Of a DNA stretch of 64,000 nt, positions 10,561 to 22,967 are shown one piece after another. Positions within the stretch are counted from its first letter, which is position 1. Each line of letters starts with the position of its first letter. The notes below the pieces were generated by a model. It was not told where the DNA came from. It did no database searches and worked only from the letters and a program-made list of their open reading frames with translations. The translations under genes and the position numbers were made by a program. Source of the stretch: Crossaster papposus (Eukaryota > Echinodermata > Asteroidea > Velatida > Solasteridae); contig JBAIAA010000527.1 in the NCBI GenBank assembly GCA_037893245.1, positions 248,001 to 312,000 on the forward strand. The letters run 5' to 3'.

Positions 10561-10599
10561 ACGTGTTGGTGCAAAGCCTTTCTGTGGATAGTGAATAAG

Positions 10600-10735
10600 C
10601 TTGGTTAGGGACTCTCAATTATACCCTCCCTGTATTTGTGGCGCTGTAGGTGCACAGTTGTCTCTGGTTAGAAGGGTCTTTTGGCATTGACTTTTCGGGC
10701 TGGGTTGAGATTTTTTCAACAGTCTGTCGGCGAAG
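10600..10735 (+). other. Candidate untranslated first exon with strong donor
   Basis: A more G/C-balanced stretch ends in CGGCGAAG followed by GTAAGTTCC, close to the consensus 5' splice site. There is no open frame with a start codon. It could be a 5'UTR exon of the MAP7-like gene downstream, or chance. Confidence 0.25.
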
Positions 10736-11387
10736 GTAAGTTCCTGTGATATTGTCAACCTTTTCTTCCTTTCTCAATCCTACAAAATGCTTTAAAACCT
10801 GGTAGATGTTGAAGGATCAAGGAGGATTAGGTGTATCTCCAAGTGTGCGTAGTATAACTGAGATTTGTTAAGCCAAAGCCTGTAATAGGGTGGTGTGATC
10901 TGTCAAAATATGACTGGTCTCTTCAAGGTGTTATTTTCAGATTTTCAGATGAGCATCAACATCCTTACTAATTGCCTATATCCGGGCATTATTACCATCT
11001 GTTCTCTGTTGTCACACTGTTACCTTTATGAGATGTCATTTTTAGTTTCTTTCAACCCAAGCGGTAGAGTTGCTGATCAGGCTTTTGTGGGAAAAGCATC
11101 TCAAATCTTGCTTCATATGGAGAGCCTCGGGGTTAGAGTTAAAGATCTTTTCATTTTTAAGGAAAATGTTGACATCTTTACCATGTAAACTAAAGTATAC
11201 ATTTTAAGGTAAAACAACAGTTTGGAAAGCCACATCGATTTTTGGTCAATTTTGGACTCAATTCCTCATTTCCAGAACTTCTAGAATTATACAATACGTG
11301 TTGAAGATGCTAACACTGTCCAAAAATATCTTACTTAAATTCCACTCGTGTGGCATCCTTAAGGTGTACGTTCGTTCCTTGCCCATT

Positions 11388-11735
11388 CAGGTAATAATAA
11401 TAAACCTTTCTTATAATTTATAGCGCATATCACTGTAAAGTCCCTATGCGCTGTATCATTATTACCCCCAGTCATTGGGCCAACGTAAAACATTCCAAAT
11501 ACCCTCTAAGCTCCCTGGGGAGTATACAGCTCAACGCTGCCGTTTTCAGCGCAAAACAGCTAATAACAACCATCTTCGCCCTCACAGGTATCCATTTTAC
11601 TCCTGGGTAAAAAAAGAAGCAATGAGTGTAAAGTGCCTTGCCCAAGGGCACAAGCACCATAGTCCCAGGCCGGACTGTACCGGTAGCTTAACCCACAGAC
11701 AGCGAATTCAATGCTCCAGACCACGAGGCCATGGC
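11388..11735 (-). mobile_element. tRNA-derived SINE, minus strand
   Basis: Read on the minus strand: a decayed tRNA-like head (GGCCTCGTGGTCTGGAGC, then GTGGGTTAAGCTACC), a body containing GTGCCCTTGGGCAAGGCACT and ACCCAGGAGTAAAATGG, and a 3' tail of TTATTATTATT at 11395-11405. This body motif is common in SINEs of marine animals (recognised from memory, not searched). No coding capacity. Confidence 0.75.
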
Positions 11736-12069
11736 ACTTCACTGTATAATGGTAGACATGTTCACACGACCTTCTAGATTATGGTGTTTAACTTGGAGTG
11801 AATTGGAGCAGTGGTAATTCTGTGCTCTATGCTTGATTGGTATTCCCAGGTCCTAATGCATAGCTAGCCGGCCCCCACAGTCCATTTTCAGAAGATCTCC
11901 ACATGTAATCTACACACGTGACCAGCCACTTACTGCCACACACCCAGACAACACTAGACTGTCTTTTGTTGCGTTTGGTAGGGGTTCATTCATTTCGACT
12001 GTAGACCAGACTAATCTCATGTCATTGTGTGCTTTAGGGTTCAAATGCCTTCTTGTACTGGTAGTTCTA

Positions 12070-12092
12070 CCCCCCCCCCCCCCCCCCCCCCT
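12070..12092 (+). repeat. Poly(C) run
   Basis: A run of 23 C bordered by TCTA and TGCTG. Confidence 0.9.
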
Positions 12093-12208
12093 GCTGTTCC
12101 TGTTATTGTGTACACATAAAAACACCATTTCTTGATAGTGCGATTGTGATGATCAACTCCATTTTGATAAGTGGCAGCAGCATGGACAGGTGTCCTTTTC
12201 TTTCTCAG

Positions 12209-12318
12209 TGGATTTCTTTCATTCTGCACTTGGAAATACTTATTTTGCGGAGTTGAGTTTTAAAGTCAACAACCAAGAAATTCACTTCGGGAGTTATACT
12301 ATCAGCCAGTGGTTTCAT
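12209..12318 (+). other. Candidate orphan exon
   Basis: The acceptor (pyrimidine tract, CTTTCTCAG) and donor (CAT|GTAAGT) are both strong. The 110-nt interval is open in one frame, reading DFFHSALGNTYFAELSFKVN and NQEIHFGSYTISQWFH. I do not recognise the peptide and found no partner exon. It might be a real small exon or a chance pairing of splice-like sites. Confidence 0.25.
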
Positions 12319-14099
12319 GTAAGTAAAAGTTGTAATTCGATGAAATTGTTTCGTATTTTTTTCATTTTGAAATAAAATGAAATAAATAAAAGTTGCAACA
12401 GAACCTTCCAGAACCTCCTTCACTGTCAGTTGTCAGGGTTTGGGTTTAATGAATTTAAAATATTGTGCAGGTACATCACTACATGTGTACATGTACTGGT
12501 ACATATTATGTACATCATGTACATGTAAATGTACAGTACTACATGCAGTTTATTTCCTGTGAAGGACATTCGTTACTAAACAGCTTGCATAAAATTTCCA
12601 GTTAGGTACTTGTACACACTATGTTTTCATTAGTTGGTGAAGGTCTTTCTACATGCACCTGAAACTATTGGCTTGTTTATGTTGTCGGCAATGTCTGCTT
12701 TGAAATTGTAGATGTATTTTAATTGAATGGGTATGCATTGAGCCATGGATAGCTACCGTAATGCATATTTGGTAGACCAAATCAGTGTTTTTTTAGACTG
12801 CGAGTCTCTCAGATTCGTAACATCAATACAAATCTACAGCCTCAAACGAAAATGGAAAAAATCCATGATCATATTCGTAATTGTTCATGGCATTTTGAGC
12901 TGTCTGGTTTTCATCAATTTACTCCGTGTATCTTAGAATCAAAGAACTAATCACTGACTAATGGAATCTCACATGTCTTTCAGCCTCCCATGACAACAGC
13001 CAGCCAGTCACAATACAAATTGTAATGTTATTAATGGCATCTGCTGAGCTGAGCTGAGCAGGGTTGGAATTGCTGGCAATCGACCTCGAACTGTTGTCTT
13101 TAAGTTAACCCTGAAAAAAAATTAAAAGAGGGAATTTGAGAACCATACTGATTTGTTTTTGTAAGCTAGAGTGGTACTGTACATGTACTGGTATCTCTGC
13201 TTTCCTGTGGAGGTTTTTCTTATGAAAGCAAGGCGAAGCAGGAAAAATCAATAACATAAAAGGATTTGTGTATTGGAAATATTTGCTTTACAATGTACAT
13301 GCATGCACACATCCCCTTTAGTGAATAATAGTCAACTTTCATTAACCGAGATGAGACAATTTTGGGGCATATTTGTTACTTTTGTATAGGTAGTTAAACT
13401 GAACTTGAAGCAAATAAAAACTTTGTTTTACTTAATTTAGTTGACATTGAAGGTGTCAGTACAACTGCATTTTTTTAATCATTTTGTTTTGTTAAAACAT
13501 GCATTTTTCTCTCTTTTTTTCTCACCAAAAAATGATTTTGTTTCGTTCCATTGCACGTGTTCCTGACCGACCATCTGTTGCAAACCTTTGTCCCCGAAAT
13601 ATACTGCGGTCACATGATTGTAAACACTTATTGTTCTCAACCAACCATCGCAAAACAAACATGCAAACAGCGGGGTGGGTCAAAGTACGATTCAGTCAAC
13701 CACTACTTGTTTGGTTTTTATTAATTTTCCTCACGGCATCGATAAATAAAATAACTAGTGACTCAATATTGCTAGAATTATTCAGAGTACGTGTGCAGAT
13801 AGTGTTGACACAACTAAGTTCTGTGAAATACCTCCTTAGACAGAAATTATTGACTTGTTGATGTTCTTGTGTTTTTGTGATAATACAGTCTGTTTTTATA
13901 CGTCATAAATTAGTTTTACTTTTGATGCTTTTGTACTTTTGTATTTTGTATTTTATCAAAGCCAGTATATAGTTTAGAACTTTAACCAAATAGTCATTGT
14001 ACTGCCCAAAACTGCCCTGCCTATCTATAACTTATCACTGAAGCGCCCAAAACTGCCCACAACACTCTATTGTATTATTGATTATAAAGTGAATAATTA
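12319..14099. other. Intergenic or intronic, no supported gene
   Basis: AT-rich sequence with TACATG tracts (12479-12540) and no convincing exon. The open frame at 13499-13861 lacks splice support and has intron-like composition. Confidence 0.4.
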
Positions 14100-14262
14100 C
14101 AGTACATGTACTGTACATACATGTACATGAGCATGTACAATGTAGTACAATGTAATAAGTGTAATACAATGTAGTACAATGTAATACGTGTAATACAATG
14201 TAGTACAATGTAATATGTGTATTTAAATACAATGTAGTACAATATGTACACTGTAATACAAT
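14100..14262. repeat. TACATG tract and about 30-bp tandem repeat
   Basis: Starts with GTACATGTACTGTACATACA, then three imperfect units built on ACAATGTAGTACAATGTAAT followed by A(C/T)GTGTAAT. A low-complexity minisatellite. Confidence 0.7.
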
Positions 14263-15286
14263 GTCCCTAAAGAACTTGACTAATATCTGTAATCCTTTCT
14301 CTTCCTTCATTTTCTCTGCTCTTGTGTCCACTGTCCACATTTAAACACATACGGTACATGTACATGTACATGTAGTTGTACTTGAATTGTACATTAAATA
14401 TTCTACATGTACACAGTAGATGTACCCGTCGTTAACGTACATAATTTAAGATATCCAAACTAGTTTAACCATTAACCAATGCACCTGCTGTAGGTTTGGT
14501 GCATGTACAAACATTCCGACAGTAAATACTTACACACCTTGTATTTATGAGCACATGCTTACATGTACATTTTAACCCACAATACAAGTCATTTGCATAG
14601 CAGTTTGACAAATTTAGAGGTGCATTTTAAAGTTGTAGCCATCACAATTAATCCAAAATATCCGACGCACAAAAAAATCGGACGTATTTAGACTTCGATT
14701 TACAAGCATAGAACTAGGTCCTTCATTTGTAGCTCTACGGTACGGTACATGTACAAGTCACTACTGTATTCAGACACTGTAGCCTCATGATGAGTAATGC
14801 GATGACGTAAATAAACGAAGTAACGAGGCAAATGAAATGTGGCTACAGTGCCCAGATGTACACCTTTTTATCTGATCAATAACGATGTCTAGGCCTGGCT
14901 AGTGTGTGCTGGGAGGACTACAGACAACATTGTAAAGGTTGACAGAATGAGAAAACACACTGGTTATTTGAGAAGGCACTACTCCTACTTATGTACAATG
15001 TGCATCAGTTTAACACACATAAACACATGTGTAGTCAAGCATGCAATTTTATTTTATCTTTTAATTAACTTGGAATTATTTCCTTGTGCTGGCGTCAGCG
15101 TCAGCTCATTATGATTTCATAATTAAGTAGACTTTGTTGAAACAAACTGGTAATGTGGATGTTACTTTTGTTGGTTTTACAAGTGTACATGACAAGGCTG
15201 GCTTATTTTTTAATTTTTTTTTCAAATGCTGTTGGATGCTGTTTCCTTACTGTTGGAACTCTGTCAACATTGACAACCCTAAATTT
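14263..15286. other. Intergenic or intronic, no supported gene
   Basis: Contains another TACATG tract (14353-14375) and unremarkable AT-rich sequence. Confidence 0.4.
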
Positions 15287-15472
15287 CTTGAACTACGACC
15301 ATTTTACACTCAGAAAGTACATGTACATCAACCCTTCTTAACTGATAATTTAAAATCAATTTGTGAATATTGCCTACATTTCTTGAACTACGACCATTTT
15401 ACACTCAAAAAGTACATGTACATCAACCGCTCTTAACTGATAATTTGAAGTCAATTTGTGAATATTTTTTTC
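15287..15472. repeat. 95-bp direct duplication
   Basis: CTTGAACTACGACCATTTTA and the following 75 bp (AGTACATGTACATCAACC, TCTTAACTGATAATTT, TCAATTTGTGAATAT) occur twice head to tail with about 95% identity, so the copy is recent. Confidence 0.85.
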
Positions 15473-18401
15473 AATTCGGTTATGATCCAGCCCAGGTAAA
15501 ACTTAGTCTTGGACGGCCGACCTTCCTTTTAGAGAAGATCTCGGCTAGAAATAAATGAAGTTTCACTCAGCTTGTTGACTAAAATCGTCTGGCGCCAATG
15601 CAAGTCCAATTTCACGACATAACGAGCAAACCTGCAAGTCCTTGGAATTTGCTCCTAAAAACGTGTCTTGCGAAAAATTCTTCCGGCGCTAGAGTTTCGT
15701 CCTGCCCGTTGTTAAGACGTTGTTAAGGCGGCTGAATAAGCGATGAGCATTTGATCTACTCTGACACAGTTTAAAGAAGGACCTTGGGATTGTAGAATAA
15801 GAGTTAAATTGTGAAACGTTTTGATCATTAACCCTCAACCAGCTCCCTATGTAGAGCAATTTATGAGGATTATGATAAACTTGACATTCCAACAGATTCC
15901 AACAAAAGGTAGTTGGATTTTGATGGGTTCAGGGTGGTTATAATGCACATGTTCATGTTCATGTACCGTACGTAATTTAACAGATCCCAACCACAACAGT
16001 GTGACATGATTTTTTTAAGCTACATGTATACTTTATTTATTTATTTGTGTTTATTTATTTATTAACCACTTTCAACAGCGGAGGAACCACCAATTACAGA
16101 AATTGGATAAACATACAAACAAGATCTCATTATATAAAACAAGTAGATATAAAATGTGCGAACTGTATTAAATTACATTATAAAACAACACAAAGAGTAG
16201 GACAAAACTGGGGATGGGGATGTAGGGGTGGGGTCCTGGTTTGGGGGTTGATAGGTTGTAGGTGGAGGTGGGGAGGTATGTAGGTCAGCATGACATCACT
16301 AAGGGGCAAGCCATCCATAGCAACATGCATTAAACGTCAACATTTTCCCTTTCGTGCTAAAGTACATAAACAATAGGAAGATAAACGAAGTTCCTATATT
16401 TTGTTTTTGACTGCGAGAATGTCAATTATCGGTGCAGTTCTGTACATTGTAACATTGTAAAGTAGTTATTTTACCTACTTCATTTCTGTCCTTTACTGAA
16501 GTTGAACTTGGAAAAATATACAGTGTTCCATACTTTTGTATGTAGATTTCATGTGTTGTGACTGGGTCATTGTATTACGGGAGACATAAATATTTACAGA
16601 ATAGTGTCTGGACTGATGCCTTGCCAGACTGTCTGAAATTACCTTAGAAGAAATGCACAGGTGAGACAGACTTCAGAGAATTCTTTAACAGTATAAAATT
16701 GCGCTGGTTTAGCTTAAGTTTCTAGCTTTTCACAGTTTGAAAATTTCCAGTAAAAAATATCCTAGCTTCACAAACTCTTGGAAATACATGTAAATGGGCA
16801 GGAACATTAGTTGATTTGTTATATAGTGAGCTATTCTGTAACATCGTGCTTGTATAAACATTAATTAATTGCACTGTTATTTCTATTTGTTGTGTCTATC
16901 ACTGCTGCGATAGTGTGTTTTCATCCATGAATAATATTGCCATGGGAACCAGCATGCTGATTGCCAGAGACTATACCAGTTCTATTGTCTCGTACAGACA
17001 ACATCCCTGAGATTTTCCCCGCTGTGTGATTCTCTTCCCGTTTTATACTGGCATCGCTTTAACCATCTGCCCAGTCTGTTGTTTTGACCATCGATTATCC
17101 ACGGAGCTCCAAATGTTTGAGCTTGACCTTGCGCACGTGTTCAGGCTGCACGTGCAGCACCGTGTGCGCATGCGCATTCAAAAGGATCTAGATCTGACGC
17201 CTAAACTGACGATCACGCTCCGGTGCTAATTTTCACCCGACAGAGGCGGCAAGAAAAAATCCGAGACCCCCAAACGAATTTGAAAACCGGTTTTTGGTTC
17301 AAGGGCCTTATTGGAAATTGGAAACAGTTTTTTTTTTAATGAAATTTTCATCGATTGCTCAGTTAATGTCATCATTGCTTACATCAAAATCATGTCAAAT
17401 TGATTTTTTTGAGGAGTGAAATTTAAAAGCGTGAGTATTTGGCTCTGGCATTTTGCCCTGATCAGAGTTTTAATTGGATGTATATTGCCTTGGGAGCTGT
17501 TAGTGTTGGAACATTTGTACAAATACAGGAGGTGTCGATTGTTTGGGGAAATTATAACTAGATTAAACCTTTTTAACTAACCTTGCCTTCATACATGTAA
17601 ATGTTCATTACCGACCAGGATTTGAAACAGGTTATAAAATCGTGCGTGCATGTATTGTTGTACAATATACATGTAGTTGGATTTTTAAATAAAATTACAA
17701 ATTACAATTATGAGATACCGATACATGTACCCTGACCCGCATAATCTTTAAAAAACTTCAACCATAACATTCCTGAATCCCCCAATTTGAATAGGATTTT
17801 TGTACACCCTCCAGGAAGTTAAGGCCGGGGTCAATAAAGCGAAGCCGAACCATTCATTTAAAAATTGGATTAACAAAAAAGGTTTTGGAGAAATTATCAT
17901 AGAAAATTGTCCATTTCCTCATGAAAGGGTGAGGCCAGGTAAATGTCATACGCTCGTACTCCAAATTAAGACTTTGGTGTTTGCACAAAGGTGTTGTTTG
18001 TCTCAAGGAATGTGACGCACATGCATCGAATAATTTAAATATAACTCCATGTACATTTTACATTGCTGTTGGCCATTGAGTCGTCTGCCATGATTTAATA
18101 GAAATTGTCGCAAACACGGCTCGGAGTTGCTGCCTGTGCAAATCGAAACCCGACTAATGTTCTCTCCAAAATGTGTTGATTTGATTTTTAAAATACATGC
18201 CGACGTTTTCGTAACATGATTCAGTATTTTGATGTTTCAACCTGGATGCTTTGCCCGTGTGTTTTGCAAACAGCATTATGATATTGTTTACTTCGGTGTA
18301 GTTCACGTTTCATTGGGCCATAAAATTCCATGTCGTATTTAATGTCAGTTTATCCGTGAATGAACTTGTTATTGTCATGTGCATTCAGGAATACAGGTCT
18401 T
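15473..18401. other. Intergenic or intronic, no supported gene
   Basis: Includes a G-rich microsatellite-like stretch (16208-16283) and a TTTATTTATTT tract (16033-16063). Short open frames have no splice or codon support. Confidence 0.4.
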
Positions 18402-18623
18402 AAAGGTAGAATACACTATTTGCAGATATCGAAAAAAATGTACTACCGAATTATTCGAAAATATCTTACTTATTTTAAAGTAAATAATAATTGTAGGCAT
18501 TCAGCAAAATGATTGTGCTAGGTGTCATGTAATTGTTTTTAAAAAAAACTAAATTAAAAAAAAAAAAAATTACGATCGCCGGACGGCGATCACAAAAAAC
18601 ACACAAGAACAACATAAGAACCA
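18402..18623 (+). mobile_element. 5' half of the GGTAGGATACAC MITE
   Basis: Begins AAAGGTAGAATACACTATTT and follows the copy at 51411 through GCAGATATCGAAAA, CAGCAAAATGATTG and a short hairpin (GATCGCCG..CGGCGATC). Similarity ends near 18623 and no right terminal repeat is seen. Confidence 0.7.
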
Positions 18624-18679
18624 CTAAAAATATTTTGTTAGATTTATTTTAATAGTTAAAATTCAAGTTGAATCTAAAG

Positions 18680-18775
18680 TTGAAATTGACGGGAGCGGGG
18701 TTTAAACCTGCAACTATCTTTGTTTATGGGTCGCTAGTCAGAAGCATTAGCTGGTATAGTGTGCCATTATATCCA
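18680..18775 (-). other. tRNA-like sequence (SINE head or tRNA pseudogene)
   Basis: On the minus strand GGTTTAAACCCC resembles a B box and CTTCTGACTAGCGACC an anticodon arm, preceded by ACCAGCTAATGC. The cloverleaf is not intact. Confidence 0.3.
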
Positions 18776-20640
18776 GGAAGTAAAGATAACAACATTATGT
18801 GTATTGTGTACATCTTTCCTTTTCTACATGAGATTTTTTTTTATGTGACCTCTAAATGTAATACACATGATATTGAATGTCTGCTGTTGATAATATGCAT
18901 GTGGGGCTCTCTAGTGTGTATAATTGTCTGATTCGCTGCAGTGAGGCCATTACCTGGCAGACTAAGGGCGACAAAACCCTGAGCACAGCGTGTGACGGTG
19001 AGATATTGGGGCAATTGCCTTCCTAGTCTGGTCACGCTGGGAATTGTCATGAAACCTACACTGTCTTGGTTTTATACTACATGCATGTATGGGTCGTTAA
19101 CAATTAGGGTGTAAATTTAACCAAATATGTAAATTAAAATCCTTTTTCAGGTTTTTCTATCGCCCAACTTTGTCTTTTTAGTAAACAATACCCCCTCCCA
19201 AAATTCAAAATGTTTCAAACATGTCTTTTAAAACCTTTGAAATTAGTAAAAATATCTTTGATACAAATTTGTTCCCTTAAATGTGTTGTACTACATACAT
19301 TAGCCCACACAAACAAATAAGGTAAAAACTGTCGTAATCGATGTCAATCCCATAATCTGAAGTTGCAATGACTCTAGGATTAGAGATCGAAATAACCAGC
19401 ATCTTTTTCTAAAATTCTCAGGTGTGGCCTTATTGTCAATGTACCGGTATGTAAACAACCTTCTTTTTAATGGCAAAATGGAGGCAATGCTAGTATCTGC
19501 AACACAAATGTCAAGGTATTTTTGCTGTTAAAATATTCATCTATAGGCATTGTGCGTTCATAGCAGTTGTGGAGTAGTTATGTCCATTAAACAAGCTCCC
19601 AAAAAGGAAGCACAACATTTTGTGGTTTTTTTCCCGAGGCGATTTTATCTCTGGCAGTACATGTACCTTGTAAATGGCTGTTTGGTAAAAATGGTGGTAA
19701 GTTCAATTAAGTAAAACAAATGTGGTTTGTTTTCCTTCATAATTTAATAGTTTATTTGGGGAATCCTTTCTTCACATGTGCATTGTACAATGTAGTCAAC
19801 TACATGTACATATTCTCACTTGTTATGCTATAATTACTCTCAAAGTCCAAAGAAATGTCAACCTTCCTATCTTCCTCATTAGTCATGATAGTAATACCGG
19901 TAGTAATAGTGATTCGCTCATGTGAAGTACATCGTACATGTACCTTTAGAATCCTCATTTGTTATAAAGTTCAAATATTTTCTGTTACATGTATTAAAGG
20001 TTTCCTGTTTGCAACCCACCTTTTCCCCATTGTGACATTTGATTGTTCACACTCACTCAGTGTATCCTTGAATTTTGAAAGAGTTACCTCAATAATAACA
20101 ATTCCCACCTGATTATTCACCTGATCCGCCGATTGTTGCTGCCTAACCTTTTCTGTTTTGGACTCCTGCTGTTAGTTTCATGTCAGGTTTATTTCTATAC
20201 ACAAACCTAAGGTGACAAGAAAAAACAGGAGCTGTATATTGTGCTTGTCAGGTTGGATGTTGATGTCTGTTTTTATTGGCGTTCTTTTTTAAGAGTTCCA
20301 AGTTAGCTTTGTAGTGTCGGATATTGATGTCAAGGTCTCACAGTCACAGTGACATCATTTCTGTAGGAATTGGACGTGTAAGCCAAATGCCAATAAACAT
20401 CTTAGAACATCTTTAGCTAAGCAGATTTTCTGGTATCTCGTGTTAAATTCTATTTTAAAAGCAGATTTCAGTAAGCTTCTTTCCATCTTCAGACTTGTTC
20501 TGGCTTGCTTTCTCAGAGAAGAAAAGACCTTCAATTTATATTAAAAGCCGTCTTCTACTCCTCGTTTGCCTTGACAATGCAAGACGGAGGCAGCACAATC
20601 TTCCCTTCAAAATAAGGCCAAGGCCAGACTTTAGGTAACA
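18776..20640. other. Intergenic or intronic, no supported gene
   Basis: AT-rich, with scattered TACATG words and no supported exon. Confidence 0.4.
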
Positions 20641-20699
20641 TCACGTACCGGTACGTGTGCACGAATTGACTAAAATTTCACTGCCAACTTGATTAGGAC

Positions 20700-20852
20700 T
20701 GTCCGGTTTTGTGTACCGAAGATTTGGGTCGTCAAAATGTCTGGCTGCGCAACAAAAGCGTGATTCCGTCTGACCCTGAGATCTGCGTGCCGGTTTGCCG
20801 GGCCTGCAAACATCTCGTGGGTTTGCATTGCAGCGGGTAACCATGGCAACCG
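20700..20852 (+). other. Candidate first coding exon of the MAP7-like gene
   Basis: A GC-richer stretch ends with a strong start context, GTAACCATGGCAACCG, followed by GTGACA as a possible donor at 20853. ATG GCA ACC G would end in phase 1, which is the phase needed by the exon at 22656, giving MATAETEAI or MATETEAI. The donor is weak and there is no transcript evidence. Confidence 0.25.
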
Positions 20853-22239
20853 GTGACATTTTCTCCTCCCTGGATACTATGGCAAATGACACTGATAGTT
20901 TATATGTGATCTCACACAGGGAGTTGTACACCGGACACGTGATCAATATAGACCAATAGAAATACACGATTTAAGACAGAGGTATAACAAGTCAAGATGG
21001 CTGCCACATTATGCACTAATCTGTTATGTATATATCCCTGTGGAGACATCTCTTTGTTCTCATGTCAGTACACCATTTTTGGACTATCAGAAATTCTCTT
21101 CAAAATGCTTATATTTTAACCACGGTTAATTTCCTGGGTTGAAATTTGGACCGAATGTACCCTATATTACAACCTTAACCCAAATACTCGCCCTAACGGC
21201 TAACCCAAGCACTAACCCTAGTTTTTAAGTAAAATCCACGAATCTATTTTGCGAAAAACCTTGTGGAGACCTATTTATCTATAGAAATATACCCTGTGGA
21301 GACCCTTTGACTCCCATTGTCCTCCTGTCTTCACAAGGTACTGAAATTATAAACGCACGTATGCATACATGCAGAGTGTATACACTCCGAGCATGGAGCT
21401 ATTAAACCATAGAGCTAGGAGCCAGAGCTCAGTTCCTTGAGCGATTGTCAATAACCAATGCGTGTGTCATCCAGACCGTACGTACGTGGTCTTGTCTGAC
21501 TGGATTGCAGACACTCTTTAGCATATTATTTATGAGGTTTGCATAATGAACCGAGGTGTATTAGTGCACTCAGGCTAGGTATGCAAAGGATATTTGTGAT
21601 CCGCTCCAGAAGAAGTCGCTAAAAATGAAAATACAGTTGTAACATATGGTTGCGAAGTTCAGGATATAAGCTTTAATTTGGTACATTGTATGTAGAATAT
21701 TCATGTTGTGCAAGCAGTAACCCAAGGTTGTGCTCTTCATGTACATGGGTTGATGTTTGCATCAATGTATAATGCTCATTACGAGTTCATAGGAATGTAA
21801 TATATAATCCTTGTCTGTAGAGTGATAGTCTTACAACCGGGCCACTCATCATAAAGCCTGCTTCAGAAATGCCATCATGTACACATGTGAATCAGAGTAA
21901 ATTTTTACCCCAAAAATAATGTCCAATCAAAATTCAATGTCCTGTTACTGTCTAGTGGCTACATTATTCAAGATGGCTCCTGTGAAATCAACGAAGCAGC
22001 TATGTGGAATCATGCAAGACAATTTTGCGCAAATATTTTTCCTCACAAAGGAATTGTGTGGGTGTTCAAAATAAGGAAATAGTTCAGTTACCAGTGCAGT
22101 GGTAGTTTTACTCGGATTGCTTTGTCGTATAAAATAATATAATTGTATTTTATCTCGCGTAAATTTTGTGGCAATTTAATAATCTTACTTTTATTGTGTG
22201 CACATTAATCAATGCCTCTTGGTTATGGGATAAAGTTTA

Positions 22240-22650
22240 ACATTGTTTCTTTTTTGTTCTCTTTTCCTGATATCTCTCCTCCCCCACACCTCACATCACA
22301 CAATTTATCTTTCGTCATCTTCTTGTCCTTTTTGCTTTGATCTCCCCTTGTTCATCTCCTCTCTGTTTATGCTTCATCCCACTCCGTTTCATCTTCATCA
22401 TCTTGCTTGTCTGTGGTTGCCGCCCCCTCCCTCCCGGTCTTCAAAACTGTCAATGTCATGTCTCAAAACGACGCGTCTGTGTATTCATCAACAATGATCT
22501 CTCTCATGCACTTTTACTGCTATTCGTTTCTACCTTCTTTTCAACTTCATCTTTTCTTCATCTTTTCCATCTTTTTCTGATCTCTGACTCTGCAATATTC
22601 ACCACCATTCCTGTCTTATAAACTCCTTACACCCTGAACCCCTCCCCACC
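22240..22650 (+). repeat. Long pyrimidine-rich intron end
   Basis: About 400 bp dominated by C and T (TCTTTTTTGTTCTC, CCTCCCCCACACC, CTTCTTTTC and so on) runs up to the acceptor of the first recognised MAP7 exon. It is much longer than a normal polypyrimidine tract. Confidence 0.6.
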
Positions 22651-22655
22651 CCCAG

Positions 22656-22967
22656 CAGAAACTGAAGCAATTACCCTAACAAACACCGACACACTTCCCG
22701 GCAGCACCGAAACAGGGGCGACAGTCAACCCCATTGAGAGCTCCGAAGCACCCCCAGTAACCCCCACAGACCCTGATACTACACCCCAGCTGGGCCTTAC
22801 TGAGCCCCTACAGCGCCCTTCACAACCCAACGCCGCCCCAGAGCTCATCATTACAAGGGAAAGCGCATCTAATAGCGATCATACTTCGTCGGAGTCAGAC
22901 ACCCCTCCTTCAGACGGAAGAGAAGATTGGTCACAAGGAAGTGTCTCTGAGAATGCAAAAGTCAAAG
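22656..22967 (+). CDS. MAP7-like exon a: disordered acidic N-terminal segment
   Basis: Encodes ETEAITLTNTDTLPGSTETG through ITRESASNSDHTSSESDTPP and SQGSVSENAKVK. The frame is open end to end with coding-like composition (GC-rich against its flanks). Acceptor is a tandem CAGCAG, so 22656 and 22659 are both possible starts. Donor GTAAAA at 22968. Low complexity; assigned to MAP7 because its phase joins the next exon and nothing else is nearby. Confidence 0.7.

Noticed and set aside
20641..20967. 108-codon minus-strand open frame
   Set aside because: No recognisable domain and no splice or codon support; it overlaps the GC-richer candidate start exon on the other strand.
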